From JADJEK01 sp052034255 (lineage in GTDB: Bacteria > Planctomycetota > B15-G4 > JADJEK01): a stretch of 64,000 nt of DNA. The position numbers and the translations under genes were made by a program. Positions 17,946 through 27,746 of this stretch are shown here, piece by piece. Where the stretch lies: the NCBI GenBank assembly GCA_052034255.1, contig JBPOIU010000032.1, forward strand, positions 1 to 64,000, given 5' to 3'. The notes under the pieces were generated by a model, which was not told where the DNA came from, made no database searches, and was given only the letters and a program-made list of their open reading frames with translations. Within the stretch, counting starts at the first letter, position 1; each line of letters starts with the position of its first letter.

Positions 17946-20000
17946 ATGCGCCGGGACACGAACCTCCGAGACTTCATCGAGCGACTCGATCGCGATGGCG
18001 AGCTCGCTCGCGTGCGCGCTTCCGTGTCGCCGCTCCTCGAGATCGCCGCGATCGTCGATCGTGTGCGGCTCACGCCGTGCGCACGCGCGAGCCGCTTCGC
18101 GAAGGACTTCGATCCCCTGCATCACGGACTCGGCGGCAAGGCGCTGCTGTTCGAGAACGTCGAGGGCTCGGACTTCCCGGTCGCGATCAACGTGTTCGGC
18201 TCGTACCGCCGCATGGAGCTCGCGCTCGACGTCGCCGACTCCGGCGGTTTCGACTCCATCGCGCGCCGCATCGCATCGCTGACGAAGCCCGAGCCGCCGA
18301 CGTCGCTCGGCTCCGCACTCGAGAAGCTGAAGGAGTTCGCTCCTCTGCTCCGCGTGCCACCGAAGCGCAAGTCGAGCGGCATCTGTCAGCAGGTCGTGAA
18401 GTTGGCGAGTCGCGGCGAAGTCGACTTGTTCCGACTGCCCATCCTGAAGTGCTGGCCGTTGGACGGCGATCCGGCGGCGGTCGGCTTCGGCCTCACGCCG
18501 CGGGAGGCCGGCACCGCGGCCGGCCAGGGCCGCTACATCACGTTCGCCGGCATCCACACGATCCACGCGGACGATCGCGACTCGAGCAAGCCGAAGAGCC
18601 ACAACATCGGGATGTACCGCGCTCAGCTCGTCGATCGGACGCAGCTCGCGATGCACTGGCACATGCACCACGACGGCGCCGCGCATTGGCGATCGTGGAA
18701 GAAGCTCGGCAAGCCGATGCCGATCGCGCTGTGCTTCGGCGGCGAGCCGGTGCTGCCGTACGCCGCGACCGCGCCCTTGCCCCCAGGCCTGTCGGAGCTG
18801 CTGCTCGCGGGCTTCCTGAACGGCGGCGGCATTCCGCTGGTGCGTGCGAAGACCGTTCCGTTGTGGGTGCCGGCGAACTCCGAGATCGTGATCGAAGGCT
18901 ACGTGTCGACCGAGTGCGGCGTCATCGGCTACGACCCGCGGCCGCGCGCGGATGGCTCGAGCGAGCCACTCGGTCCGGGTGCCGTGTTCGAGGGCCCGTT
19001 CGGCGACCACACCGGGTTCTATTCGCTGCCGGATCGTTACCCGCTCGTCGAGGTCACGGCGCTCACGCATCGCAAGGACGCGATCTACCCGACCACGATC
19101 GTCGGCGAGCCGCCGCAAGAGGACTACGCACTCGGCAAAGCCACCGAACGCGTGTTCCTGCCGCTGCTGAAGACGCTGATCCACGACATCGTCGACTACC
19201 ACTTGCCGCTGTTCGGCTGCTTCCACAACTGCGCGTTCGTGCGCATCGACAAGGCCTATCCGCTGCAGGCGCGACGCGTGATGCACGCGATCTGGGGCGC
19301 GGGGCAAATGGCGTGGACGAAGATCATCGTCGTGGTCGACGCCGACGTCGACGTCCACGACGAATGGGCGGTCTGGGAAGCCATCGCCGCGCGCACGCGC
19401 TTCGACCGCGATCTCGAGTTCGTGCGCGGGCCGCTCGACATCCTCGATCACGCGGCACCGCGGCTCGGTGCGGGCACGAAGTTCGGCATCGACGCCACAC
19501 GCAAGATCCGCGGCGAGGACGCGGAGGGCGTCGCGTGGGACGCTCCGATCGCGCGCGCGCCGCAAGCTCGAGTCGAAGCGCTGCGCGCGGAGCTCGAGGG
19601 GCGGCACGGCATTCGTTCGATCGCAAAGCTCGACGGCTACGGCGGGCCGCGCTTGCTCTACGTCACGATCGAGAAGAACGCGCCCGGCGCCGCCGATCGC
19701 GCGATCGACGCGATCTGGTCCGTCGCCCCGCCCGGGTTCGGGGACCTCGTGTTGGTTGCGCTCGACGAGGGCTCTCCGGCCGACCCCGATCGCGTGGCGT
19801 TCCAATTCGCGGCGAACGCGTGCCCGCGACGCGACGCCCGACGCAGCGGAGAGCGCATCGCGTTCGACGGCACGCCGAAGCTGCCGGGCGAGGAGCGCGG
19901 AGGTGAGCCCGTCCGTGACTTCCCCCCAGGGGTGAACGTCGACGAAGCGACTGCGCAACGCGTGAGCCAGCGATGGCGGGAGTACGGGTTCGAGAGCTGA
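17946..20000 (+). CDS. UbiD-family prenylated-FMN decarboxylase
   Basis: 684 residues of the UbiD family, which decarboxylates aromatic or unsaturated acids with prenylated FMN. Recognisable stretches are NLRDFIERLDRDGEL at the start, the cofactor-side GRYITFAG and NIGMYRAQ region, AMHWHMHHDG, and IVIEGYVSTE. The chain is longer than the roughly 500 residues of classical UbiD, as in some menaquinone (futalosine-route) homologues. No UbiX or menaquinone gene is nearby, so the substrate is unassigned. The start follows the family N-terminus. Confidence 0.85.
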   Translation: MRRDTNLRDFIERLDRDGELARVRASVSPLLEIAAIVDRVRLTPCARASRFAKDFDPLHHGLGGKALLFENVEGSDFPVAINVFGSYRRMELALDVADSGGFDSIARRIASLTKPEPPTSLGSALEKLKEFAPLLRVPPKRKSSGICQQVVKLASRGEVDLFRLPILKCWPLDGDPAAVGFGLTPREAGTAAGQGRYITFAGIHTIHADDRDSSKPKSHNIGMYRAQLVDRTQLAMHWHMHHDGAAHWRSWKKLGKPMPIALCFGGEPVLPYAATAPLPPGLSELLLAGFLNGGGIPLVRAKTVPLWVPANSEIVIEGYVSTECGVIGYDPRPRADGSSEPLGPGAVFEGPFGDHTGFYSLPDRYPLVEVTALTHRKDAIYPTTIVGEPPQEDYALGKATERVFLPLLKTLIHDIVDYHLPLFGCFHNCAFVRIDKAYPLQARRVMHAIWGAGQMAWTKIIVVVDADVDVHDEWAVWEAIAARTRFDRDLEFVRGPLDILDHAAPRLGAGTKFGIDATRKIRGEDAEGVAWDAPIARAPQARVEALRAELEGRHGIRSIAKLDGYGGPRLLYVTIEKNAPGAADRAIDAIWSVAPPGFGDLVLVALDEGSPADPDRVAFQFAANACPRRDARRSGERIAFDGTPKLPGEERGGEPVRDFPPGVNVDEATAQRVSQRWREYGFES

Positions 20001-20047
20001 AGGTGGACGAGGACGCGAAACCGTCCCCGAGATCCCTGCTCCCGTGC

Positions 20048-20193
20048 GATCCCTGTTCCCCTGCGATCCCTGCACTCCTGCATCCCTGCACCCCTCGTCA
20101 CCTGCCTCCCTCTTCGAGACCGTTGGCGGTTTGAACGGGGAAGCAGGTGACAAGGGGTGCAGGTGAGCAGGGATCTCAGTGGAAACAGGGATC
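20048..20193. repeat. Long imperfect inverted repeat built of ATCCCTG units
   Basis: The left arm (20048-20109) and right arm (20139-20193) match as reverse complements over about 55 nt, with one 8-nt indel and a few mismatches, around a 29-nt loop. The arms are degenerate iterations of GATCCCTG/CACCTGC. They fill most of the 289-nt gap before the beta-helix gene. Possibly a minisatellite-derived hairpin; no coding signal. Confidence 0.8.
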
Positions 20194-20289
20194 GCAGGGA
20201 TTCGTGGATCCCTACCGCACCTTGGATCGGGTTCAGTTCGTGCATCCATCTCGCCGATCCCTGAACCCTTCGGCTTCGGAGGGCGGGCG

Positions 20290-21741
20290 ATGCGCGTTGG
20301 CAGTTCCCTGGTCGTTGCGATCGTCGGCGTGCTCGGCGCCGCCCACGGCGCCGTCATCACCGTGCCGTCCCCCGGCATCAACACGATCCAGAACGGCGTC
20401 GACGCGGCCGCGCCCGGCGACGTCGTTCGCGTCAAGGCCGGCCTCTACGAAGAGACCGTCACGATCGGCGTGAACCAAGGCGGCATCACGCTCATCGGTG
20501 TCGGCAAGGTCATCCTCGACGCCCGACCGTTCGCGATCGCGAATGGTCCAGGACTGGAAGTGCTCGGGTCGGGCGTCACCGTGAAGAACCTCACGATCCG
20601 CTGCGCCAAGACCGGCGCGGGCGGGGACGGACACGGGCTGCTCGTCGACGCCGACGCGTTCACCGGCAGCAAGATCGTCGTCCAGCACTGCGAAGCGAGC
20701 GGGATCCATATGCTCAGCTCCAACGCGACGCTGACGAACTGCCGCGTCGAAGCCGTCGGTGGTGTCGGCATCCATGCCGAGTTCGCGGCTGGACTCGTTC
20801 TGAAATCGTGCGTGGTCCGGGGCACCGGAGGCATCGGTTTGGAACTCAGCGGTGGCGGCATCCTCGTGGACTCCTGTCGCGTGCGCGGAGCCGATGGCGT
20901 CGGAATCAGCGTCGTCGGCTTCGACGCGATCGTGCGCAAGTGCGTGGTGGAAGTCGGTGAAGACGATGCCATCGACGTCAGCGGCTCCGGGGCCCTGGTC
21001 GATGCGTGTCGGATCGTCGAGATCGAGGGCGACGGCGTCGTCACCGATGGCGTGGACTCACTCGTCCGTCGGTGCAAGATCTCGTCGGTGCGGAGCTTCG
21101 GCGTCGTGTGCAGCGGCGACGACACCCTGATCGAGGACAACACTCTGAGTCGATGCGCTGGCGGCATCGAGATCGGCGGCGCCGCTCAGCAGGTCCTGCG
21201 CAATCGGATCACCGACACGCGCATCGTCGGCGTGGATCTCGACACGTGCTCCCAAGCGCTCGTCGCGGACAACGTCATCACGCGCGTCGGCCTGTTCGCG
21301 ATCCGCACCGACAAGGGCGCGTCGGAGACGATCCGCGACAACGTGGTCAAGGATGCCGCGATGCTCGGCAACATCCCCGCGTACGCAGCCTTCGACATCT
21401 CGAGTGTGTCCGCGACCGTTTCGGGCAATCGACTCACGGGTTGCGGCGGTGACGGGATCGCGATCACCGCGGACGGTTGCGAGATCGTGGACAACGTCCT
21501 CAAAGCGTGCGCGGAAGACGGCATCGACGTCGAGTCGGGCGACGCTTGCTTCATCGACGGCAATCTCGTCATCGGTTGCGTCGGCGAAGGCATCGAGAAC
21601 AACGGCACCAACACGACGCTCACGAACAACGTGATGAAGAAGAACCGCGTCGATCTCGCGAACGACGGCACGCTCGACGACGTCACCAACAATCAGTTCA
21701 CGACCGGCGGCACGAACGAGGTGCCGCTGATCGACTTCTGA
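20290..21741 (+). CDS. Secreted right-handed beta-helix (pectate-lyase-like) protein
   Basis: 483 residues: signal peptide (LVVAIVGVLGAAHG), a DUF1565-like opening (TIQNGVDAAAPGDVVRVKAGLYEE), then about 15 PbH1-type coils such as NATLTNCRVEAVGG, DALVDACRIVEIEG and DTLIEDNTLSRCAGG. This fold is used by polysaccharide lyases, epimerases and surface proteins; no catalytic set was identified. GGAGGG sits 5 nt before the ATG at 20290. Confidence 0.85.
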   Translation: MRVGSSLVVAIVGVLGAAHGAVITVPSPGINTIQNGVDAAAPGDVVRVKAGLYEETVTIGVNQGGITLIGVGKVILDARPFAIANGPGLEVLGSGVTVKNLTIRCAKTGAGGDGHGLLVDADAFTGSKIVVQHCEASGIHMLSSNATLTNCRVEAVGGVGIHAEFAAGLVLKSCVVRGTGGIGLELSGGGILVDSCRVRGADGVGISVVGFDAIVRKCVVEVGEDDAIDVSGSGALVDACRIVEIEGDGVVTDGVDSLVRRCKISSVRSFGVVCSGDDTLIEDNTLSRCAGGIEIGGAAQQVLRNRITDTRIVGVDLDTCSQALVADNVITRVGLFAIRTDKGASETIRDNVVKDAAMLGNIPAYAAFDISSVSATVSGNRLTGCGGDGIAITADGCEIVDNVLKACAEDGIDVESGDACFIDGNLVIGCVGEGIENNGTNTTLTNNVMKKNRVDLANDGTLDDVTNNQFTTGGTNEVPLIDF

Positions 21742-21839
21742 TCCGTTCGCACGCGATCGCCCGCGCGGCGAGGTTTCTCGCGATCCTCCAATCCGGTCGG
21801 CGCGCATGCGCCGTAGAGCCGGACACAGGAGGACCCCCA

Positions 21840-24212
21840 ATGAACCTGCTTCCCGCGCTTCTGCGCGGCCGCGCGTGCGCCACGGTGGCGTTCGTGCTCG
21901 GTCTCGCATCGTCTTCGTTCGCCGCCGATTCGTCGGCGCTCGTGTACGGCATCCAAGATCCCGGCAATGCCGTGATTTCGTTCCGTTCGGCCATTCCTGG
22001 CCGACTGCTGAGTCGCAACGTGATCGTGGGCTTGCAGCCGGGCGAGCGCGTCGTCGGACTCGACGTGCGCCCATCGACCGGCGAGCTCTACGCCCTTGGC
22101 AGCACCAGCCGCGTCTACCTGCTCGACCCGAGCACGGGGTTGGCCACGCCGGTGGGCGGCTCGGCCTTCGCCCCCGGAGTCGGCGGACTCGCGTTCGGCT
22201 TCGACTTCAATCCGGTCCCGGATCGCATCCGTCTGACCAGCGACGTCGAACAGAACCAGCGTCTGCATCCCGACACCGGCGTGACCGCCGCGCAGGACAC
22301 GTTGCTGGCGTACGACGCCGCCGACGTGAATGCCGGTAAGGACCCCGGCATCGCGGGTTCGGCGTACACGAACTCGTTCGCCGGGACGTCGACGACGACG
22401 CTGTACGACATCGACGCGAATCTCGACGTGCTCGTGCGCCAAGGTTCCGTGAACGCGTCGCCACTGTCGCCCGATGGCGGCAAGCTGTTCACGATCGGCG
22501 CGCTCGGCGTCGACACGACGAATCTCGTCGGCTTCGACATCTCGCCGTTCGGCGGAGCGCTTGCCGCGCTGAACCCGGTCGGCATGAATGTGTCGCGCCT
22601 GTTCAACGTGAACCTCGAGACCGGTGCGGCCGCGCCGATCGGCACGATCGGCGGCGGGCGTCCGCTCGTCGGCCTCGCGATCGCGCCGCCCTCCGCGCCG
22701 CGCATGGTCGCGCTGACGACCGCCGGCCGCTTGGTGTCGTTCGCGCCGGGGCGCCCAGGGACCCTGCTGTCGGACGTCGCGATCTCGGGCCTCGCTCCGA
22801 ACGAAGCGCTCGTCGGCATCGACGTGCGGCCTGCGACGGGCGAACTCGTCGCCGTCGGTGATTCGAGTCGCGTCTACGTGCTCGATCCGCTGACAGGTCG
22901 CGCGACCGCGGTCGGTCCGGTGTTCACGCCGGCGCTCGCGGGCGTCGACTTCGCGGTCGATTTCAATCCGATCCCCGATCGCATTCGCCTCGTCGGCGAC
23001 GCCGAACAGAACCTGCGCTTGAACCCGAATACGGGCTTGGTCGCGGCGCAAGACTCGATGCTCGCGTTCGACGCGGCCGACGTGAATGTCGGCGCGAACC
23101 CGAACGTGGTCGCGGCGGCGTACACGAACGCGAATGCGGGAGCGACGATCACGACGCTGTACGCGATCGACTCGAGCCTCGACGTGCTCGTCACACAGGG
23201 TTCGACAAATAGCGCTCCGGTGTCGCCGAACAGCGGCCTGCTGTTCACGGTGGGCGCGCTCGGCCAGGACACCACCGGCCTCACGGGCATGGACGTGTCG
23301 CAGTTCGGCGGCGCCTACGCGAGCTTGACCGCGACCGGCGCGACGCAATCGAACCTGTTCCGGTTGAACCTCGCGACCGGCGCGACGGCGCTCGTCGGCA
23401 CCATCGGCGCGTCGACGCCCGTGAAGGACGTCGCGTTCCTGCAGGCGGTGGCGCCGCAGCTCGTCGGCATCACGGCGTCGAACAAGGTCGTGACGTTCGT
23501 TCCGGGCAAGCCCGGAGCGGCAAGCGTCTCGACCCGAGGCCTCAGCGGACTCGCTGCGGGCGAAACGATCGTCGGGATCGACGTGCGTCCGGGAACGGGC
23601 ACGCTCTACGGCGTGACCAGCGCGAGTCGCGTCGTCGCGATCGAGCTGGCATCGCTGAAAGCCAACCCGATCACCGCGACGACGTTTTCTCCGGGCCTCG
23701 CGGGTACGCAGTTCGGAGTCGACTTCAATCCGATCCCGGATCGGATCCGCTTGGTGTCGGACTCCCGGCAGGATCTGCGCCTCGAACCGACGACCGGAAG
23801 TGTCGCGGCCGTCGACGGACTGCTGACCTTCGATGCGGCCGATCCGAACGCGGCCGTGATTCCGGCGGTGTCGGCGGCGGCGTACACGAACAGCTTCGCG
23901 GGAACGACGAAGACGACGCTGTACGTGATCGACGCGGCCACGGGTGCGTTGTGCACGCAGGGTTCGCTGAACAGCGCGCCGGTGTCGCCGAACAGCGGCA
24001 CGCTGTTCACGATCGGGGCGCTCGGTCAGTCGGCGACCGGCGCGACCGGGTTCGACATCACGCCGTTCTCGACGGCGTTCGCGGCGCTCGAGCTTCCGGG
24101 ACAAAACGCATCACAGCTCGTGACGATCAACCTCGCGACGGGAGTCGCGACGGGGCTCGGCACGATCGGCGGCGGCGAGCGAATCGTCGCGTTCGCCGCG
24201 CTCGAACCGTGA
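21840..24212 (+). CDS. Secreted protein with three DUF4394 repeats
   Basis: 790 residues: signal peptide (FVLGLASSSFAA), then three tandem modules of about 250 residues each (roughly 35-255, 256-505 and 506-790). Each module carries VGLDVRP or VGIDVRP, a GELYALGSTSRVY-like strand, DFNPIPDRIRLV, AYTN and the closing FTIGALG block, the DUF4394 pattern. These modules probably form beta-propeller-like domains; function unknown. An AGGAGG ribosome-binding site precedes the ATG. Convergent with the FG-GAP cluster. Confidence 0.85.
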   Translation: MNLLPALLRGRACATVAFVLGLASSSFAADSSALVYGIQDPGNAVISFRSAIPGRLLSRNVIVGLQPGERVVGLDVRPSTGELYALGSTSRVYLLDPSTGLATPVGGSAFAPGVGGLAFGFDFNPVPDRIRLTSDVEQNQRLHPDTGVTAAQDTLLAYDAADVNAGKDPGIAGSAYTNSFAGTSTTTLYDIDANLDVLVRQGSVNASPLSPDGGKLFTIGALGVDTTNLVGFDISPFGGALAALNPVGMNVSRLFNVNLETGAAAPIGTIGGGRPLVGLAIAPPSAPRMVALTTAGRLVSFAPGRPGTLLSDVAISGLAPNEALVGIDVRPATGELVAVGDSSRVYVLDPLTGRATAVGPVFTPALAGVDFAVDFNPIPDRIRLVGDAEQNLRLNPNTGLVAAQDSMLAFDAADVNVGANPNVVAAAYTNANAGATITTLYAIDSSLDVLVTQGSTNSAPVSPNSGLLFTVGALGQDTTGLTGMDVSQFGGAYASLTATGATQSNLFRLNLATGATALVGTIGASTPVKDVAFLQAVAPQLVGITASNKVVTFVPGKPGAASVSTRGLSGLAAGETIVGIDVRPGTGTLYGVTSASRVVAIELASLKANPITATTFSPGLAGTQFGVDFNPIPDRIRLVSDSRQDLRLEPTTGSVAAVDGLLTFDAADPNAAVIPAVSAAAYTNSFAGTTKTTLYVIDAATGALCTQGSLNSAPVSPNSGTLFTIGALGQSATGATGFDITPFSTAFAALELPGQNASQLVTINLATGVATGLGTIGGGERIVAFAALEP

Positions 24213-24242
24213 TGTGACGCGCGGTTCCCGAACACCGCGAGA

Positions 24243-24283
24243 CGCGGCGCCGATCACGAACCTCGGTTCGGGTCGGCGCCGCG
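24243..24283. terminator. Bidirectional terminator hairpin
   Basis: CGCGGCGCCGA (24243-24253) pairs perfectly with TCGGCGCCGCG (24273-24283), between convergent genes. It overlaps the 3' end of the minus-strand 43-codon gene. Confidence 0.7.
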
Positions 24284-24385
24284 GCCTTCCGCGAGGTCTT
24301 CGATCCCGTCGCCGTTGAAGTCGCCGGCAACGAGCGTCGGGAGCGTGAGTGCGAACGATGCGGTGACCGCGAGGGTGATGCGCAT
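24254..24385 (-). pseudogene. 43-codon relic of an FG-GAP protein
   Basis: Encodes a signal peptide (MRITLAVTASFALTLPTLVAG) followed by one calcium-loop motif DFNGDGIEDLAEG, then stops. This is exactly the N-terminus of the three larger FG-GAP paralogues upstream on the same strand, so it looks like a truncated fourth copy. It could still yield a small secreted peptide. Its last codons lie in a terminator hairpin. Confidence 0.6.
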
Positions 24386-24404
24386 GGGTGGGTCCTGCTT
24401 CAGG

Positions 24405-25946
24405 TCATTGCGCGAATGCGCCACCGAATTGGTGACCCGTGCCGATGCTGCCGAAGATGCCTGGCGTGTCCTGATCGAGCAGCGCGTTGCCACCCGTCGT
24501 CAGCCCTGCGATCGTCGTTCCGAACAGGAGGTGCAGGGCTCCGGCGTCCGTAGTGGTCCCCAGGTCTTCGAACGGGACGCCGACCGCAAGGTCCGCCACG
24601 CCGTCGCCGTCGAAATCGACCCCAGCGATCGCGCTGCCGAATTGGTCGAACTCCTCCGAGACCCCGGCAATCCCGGGCGTGCTCTGGTCGAACACGTCGG
24701 CCCCCGTGACGCCGATCCCCGTGGGCGATCCGTACAGAACCGTCACGCGGCCGCTGTACGCGTCCGGAAGCGATTCGCCGAAGGCCGCGATCGCGAGATC
24801 GTCCATCGAGTCACCGTCGAAGTCCGCGACCGAGAGGGTGCTGCCGAACTCGTCGGCGTCCGCTCCGCTGCCCGGAACGCCGCCGACGCCCTGCGCGAAC
24901 GAGTCCATCACGATCGCCGGCCCGGTCGCCGATCCGCGCGCGACGTAGACGACGCCGTGTCGCAGGCCGTTGGTGTCCGCCGACATCCCGGACATCCCGA
25001 TTGCGATGTCGAAGAAGCCGTCGGCGTCGAAGTCGCCGCATGCGAGCGTTGGCAGCCCCAACGCACCGAAGTCGGTCAGCGGAATGCTCGCCGATTCGGG
25101 CTTCAGAAGGAGGTTGCCCTTCGCGCGCAGACCCTTCTTCGATCCGAACAAGACCGCAACGCGCCCGAGACCCGGCGAACTCGTGCCTTCCATCGGACAC
25201 GACAGGATGAGTTCGTCGCGCCCATCGCCGTTGAGGTCGCCCGCCGCCATGCGCGAACCCCACTGCTCGGCGTTCTCACACTTGTCCTTGATGCCGCTGC
25301 TGTTTTGGTGCCAGAACTGATTGCGCTTGGACCTCAGACCGATCGAGCTGCCGTAGAGCACGTGGACCGCGCCGGCCCCCTTCACTTTGCCGATCGCCTC
25401 GGCTTCGGCGTTGATCGCGAGATCGTCGAAGCCGTTGCCGTCGAAGTCGCCGGTCACGAGTTCCGCGCCGAACGCATCGAACGACTGGCCGGGCATGCCG
25501 TTCGACTCGGCCTTGTCCTTGATGCCCTTCGAGTTCTGGTCGAACGAGCGCAGGCGCGTGAAATCGAAGCCCGATGCACTGCCCGGGAGGACGAAGACAC
25601 GTCCCGCTCCGAGCAAGCCCTTCACGTGGGCCGAGGGCGAGCCGATCGCAAGGTCGTCGTAGCCGTCGCCGTCGAAGTCGCCCCACGCCAACGCAGCGCC
25701 GAGCGCGAGCGTCTGTTCGGGAAGCGCCCCGAGCATGATCGCGTCGATGCGGAACGCTGACGCGGTGTCCGCGCCGCTCGCCGAGCCCGGGATGACGTGG
25801 ATGCTTCCCGCATTCACGACACCGGAGATCGTCTCGAGGCGCGCGCTGACCGCGAGATCCTCGAAGCCGTCGCCGTTGAAGTCGCCGCAGGTGGCCGCAC
25901 GCAGCGTCAGGAATGTCGCCACGAGGCACGGGAGTTTCAGGCGCAC
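24405..25946 (-). CDS. Secreted FG-GAP repeat protein (paralogue 1)
   Basis: 513 residues: signal peptide, then about seven FG-GAP repeats, each with a calcium loop of the DFDGDGYDDLAIG type, predicted to close into an alpha-integrin-like seven-bladed propeller. Diagnostic shared segments are FDQNSKGIKDKAE, QFWHQNSSGIKDKCE and FGSKKGLRAKGNLL. No C-terminal anchor was recognised. It is one of three tandem paralogues, transcribed leftward. Confidence 0.88.
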   Translation of the reverse strand: MRLKLPCLVATFLTLRAATCGDFNGDGFEDLAVSARLETISGVVNAGSIHVIPGSASGADTASAFRIDAIMLGALPEQTLALGAALAWGDFDGDGYDDLAIGSPSAHVKGLLGAGRVFVLPGSASGFDFTRLRSFDQNSKGIKDKAESNGMPGQSFDAFGAELVTGDFDGNGFDDLAINAEAEAIGKVKGAGAVHVLYGSSIGLRSKRNQFWHQNSSGIKDKCENAEQWGSRMAAGDLNGDGRDELILSCPMEGTSSPGLGRVAVLFGSKKGLRAKGNLLLKPESASIPLTDFGALGLPTLACGDFDADGFFDIAIGMSGMSADTNGLRHGVVYVARGSATGPAIVMDSFAQGVGGVPGSGADADEFGSTLSVADFDGDSMDDLAIAAFGESLPDAYSGRVTVLYGSPTGIGVTGADVFDQSTPGIAGVSEEFDQFGSAIAGVDFDGDGVADLAVGVPFEDLGTTTDAGALHLLFGTTIAGLTTGGNALLDQDTPGIFGSIGTGHQFGGAFAQ

Positions 25947-26052
25947 GGTCGACTCCGGTTCGGGGGATTTGGCCCCTAGGAGAACCGGATGCGAAGCGGG
26001 TCGTCACCGAGATTCTCGAGGAAGAGGCCCCGGCCGCGATCCGCGTGCTCGA

Positions 26053-27603
26053 TCAGTTCAGCGAGTACCCGAACAGGTCACCGGCGTCCGCCGTCTCCGG
26101 TGTGTTCGGCTGATCTTGATGCAGGATCTGGTCGTTCGCGGTGATCAGTCCGAACATCGTGACGCCGAACAACAGGTTCACGGACCCAGCGTCACCCAGG
26201 GCGCCGACGTCTTCACCGGGCACGCCGATCAAGAGCTCGGGTGCTCCGTCGCCCTCGAAATCGACGGCCGCGAGTGCGAATCCGAATTGATCACCCATCT
26301 CCGCGATCCCGTCGACGTTCGCGGTGTCCTGATCGAAGGTCACCGTCCCGCCCGCGGCGACGCCGCCGGCAGCTCCGTACAGCACGGTGACTCGACCGCT
26401 GCCCTCGCCCGCCACGGTTTCGCCGTGCGCACCGACGGCGAGATCGTCGAAGCCGTCGAAATCGAAATCACCGACGGCCAGGCCGGACCCGAAGTTGTCG
26501 AACCCGTCCGCAGAGCCCGGAACGACCCCGTCACCTTGGATGAACGAGGTGAACGTCGGCGGCGCAATGGAACTGATCGGACCCTGCGCGACGAACACCA
26601 CTCCGTTCTGGTTCCCGCTTTGGCCCACGGGCTCCTTCGGCACGGTCACGACCAAGTCCGCGACGTCGTCGCCGTTGAAGTCGCCCGCGGTGAGGCGGAC
26701 GCCCGCATCGCTGCCGTCGACGCCGAGTGCATGCTGCGCCGACTCGGGTTTCACGAGCAGGTTGCCCTTCGCGCGTAGCTTCTTCTTCGAGCCGAACAGC
26801 ACTGCGACCCGACCATATCCAGGCGTCTCGTCGATCTCGCCGCCAACGGCGATCGCGAGATCGTCGAAGCCATCGCCGTTGAAGTCCTCGGCGGTGAGCG
26901 CGCTGCCGAATGCTTCGTGGCTCTCGCAACGATCCCGAACTCCCTTCGCGTTCTGGTGCCAGAACTGATTCCCCTTCGCGCGCAGCCCGACCGCGCTGCC
27001 GTAGATCACGTGGACCGCGCCGGCACTCTCGTGCTTGCCGACGCGCTCGCCGATCACGCTCACGGCGAGGTCGTCGAAACCATCCGCGTTGAAGTCACCC
27101 GTCGCCAGCGCGTAGCCGAACAGTTCGGTCGAGGACGTCGAGCCCTTCGATTTGCGCTCGACCTTGTCCTTGATCCCCTTGCTGTTTTGGTCGAACCAAC
27201 GCGCTCGATCGAGATCCACGCCGAGGGCCGACCCGTAGCCGACGTACACCCGCCCAGCTTCGTTGAGCCCGGCGACCACCGATCCGAGTGCTCCGATGGC
27301 GAAGTCGTCGAAGCCATCGCCATCGAAGTCACCCCACGCGATCGAAGTGCCGAACGTGGCCGCGACTGATGGGACGTCTCCGAACGTCGTGGGGTCGAGC
27401 ACGGTCGACGTCGAGACGTCCGGACCGGTCGCGGACCCGAGCACGAGGTGGACCAGACCGTGTGCGGCGACACTCGGAGTGCCCTCGCCTGGGACGCCGA
27501 TCAGCACATCCTCGAAGCCATCGCCGTTGAGGTCGCCGCCGGCGTAGGCGGACGAAGTGCAGCACGCGCCGAGCAACACCAGGGCCGAGTATGGAATACG
27601 CAT
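26053..27603 (-). CDS. Secreted FG-GAP repeat protein (paralogue 2)
   Basis: 516 residues from MRIPYSALVLLGACC. Same plan as its neighbours: signal peptide, GDLNGDGFEDVLIG opening, about seven FG-GAP blades with DFDGDGFDDFAIG-type loops, FDQNSKGIKDKVE, QFWHQNAKGVRDRCE, and FGSKKKLRAKGNLL. The close match in blade order to both neighbours points to tandem duplication. The frame is open further upstream, but the signal peptide fixes this start. Confidence 0.87.
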   Translation of the reverse strand: MRIPYSALVLLGACCTSSAYAGGDLNGDGFEDVLIGVPGEGTPSVAAHGLVHLVLGSATGPDVSTSTVLDPTTFGDVPSVAATFGTSIAWGDFDGDGFDDFAIGALGSVVAGLNEAGRVYVGYGSALGVDLDRARWFDQNSKGIKDKVERKSKGSTSSTELFGYALATGDFNADGFDDLAVSVIGERVGKHESAGAVHVIYGSAVGLRAKGNQFWHQNAKGVRDRCESHEAFGSALTAEDFNGDGFDDLAIAVGGEIDETPGYGRVAVLFGSKKKLRAKGNLLVKPESAQHALGVDGSDAGVRLTAGDFNGDDVADLVVTVPKEPVGQSGNQNGVVFVAQGPISSIAPPTFTSFIQGDGVVPGSADGFDNFGSGLAVGDFDFDGFDDLAVGAHGETVAGEGSGRVTVLYGAAGGVAAGGTVTFDQDTANVDGIAEMGDQFGFALAAVDFEGDGAPELLIGVPGEDVGALGDAGSVNLLFGVTMFGLITANDQILHQDQPNTPETADAGDLFGYSLN

Positions 27604-27700
27604 GAGAGGGTCTCCGACTCGAACGAGGTCGAGGAATGGAAGGAGCAGGGGCGAGCGCGTCCCACCGGCGTGGGACCGCGATCTGGTGCGCGCTCGACGG

Positions 27701-27739
27701 CGTCCGAGAGTCGTCGCTGAACGCGACGTCTCTCGGACG
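27701..27739. terminator. Strong hairpin after FG-GAP paralogue 3
   Basis: CGTCCGAGAG (27701-27710) pairs perfectly with CTCTCGGACG (27730-27739). An inner CGTCGC/GCGACG stem continues it past a T-T mismatch. It lies 8 nt beyond the stop of the leftward gene ending at 27747. Confidence 0.75.
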
Positions 27740-27746
27740 TCGTCGA

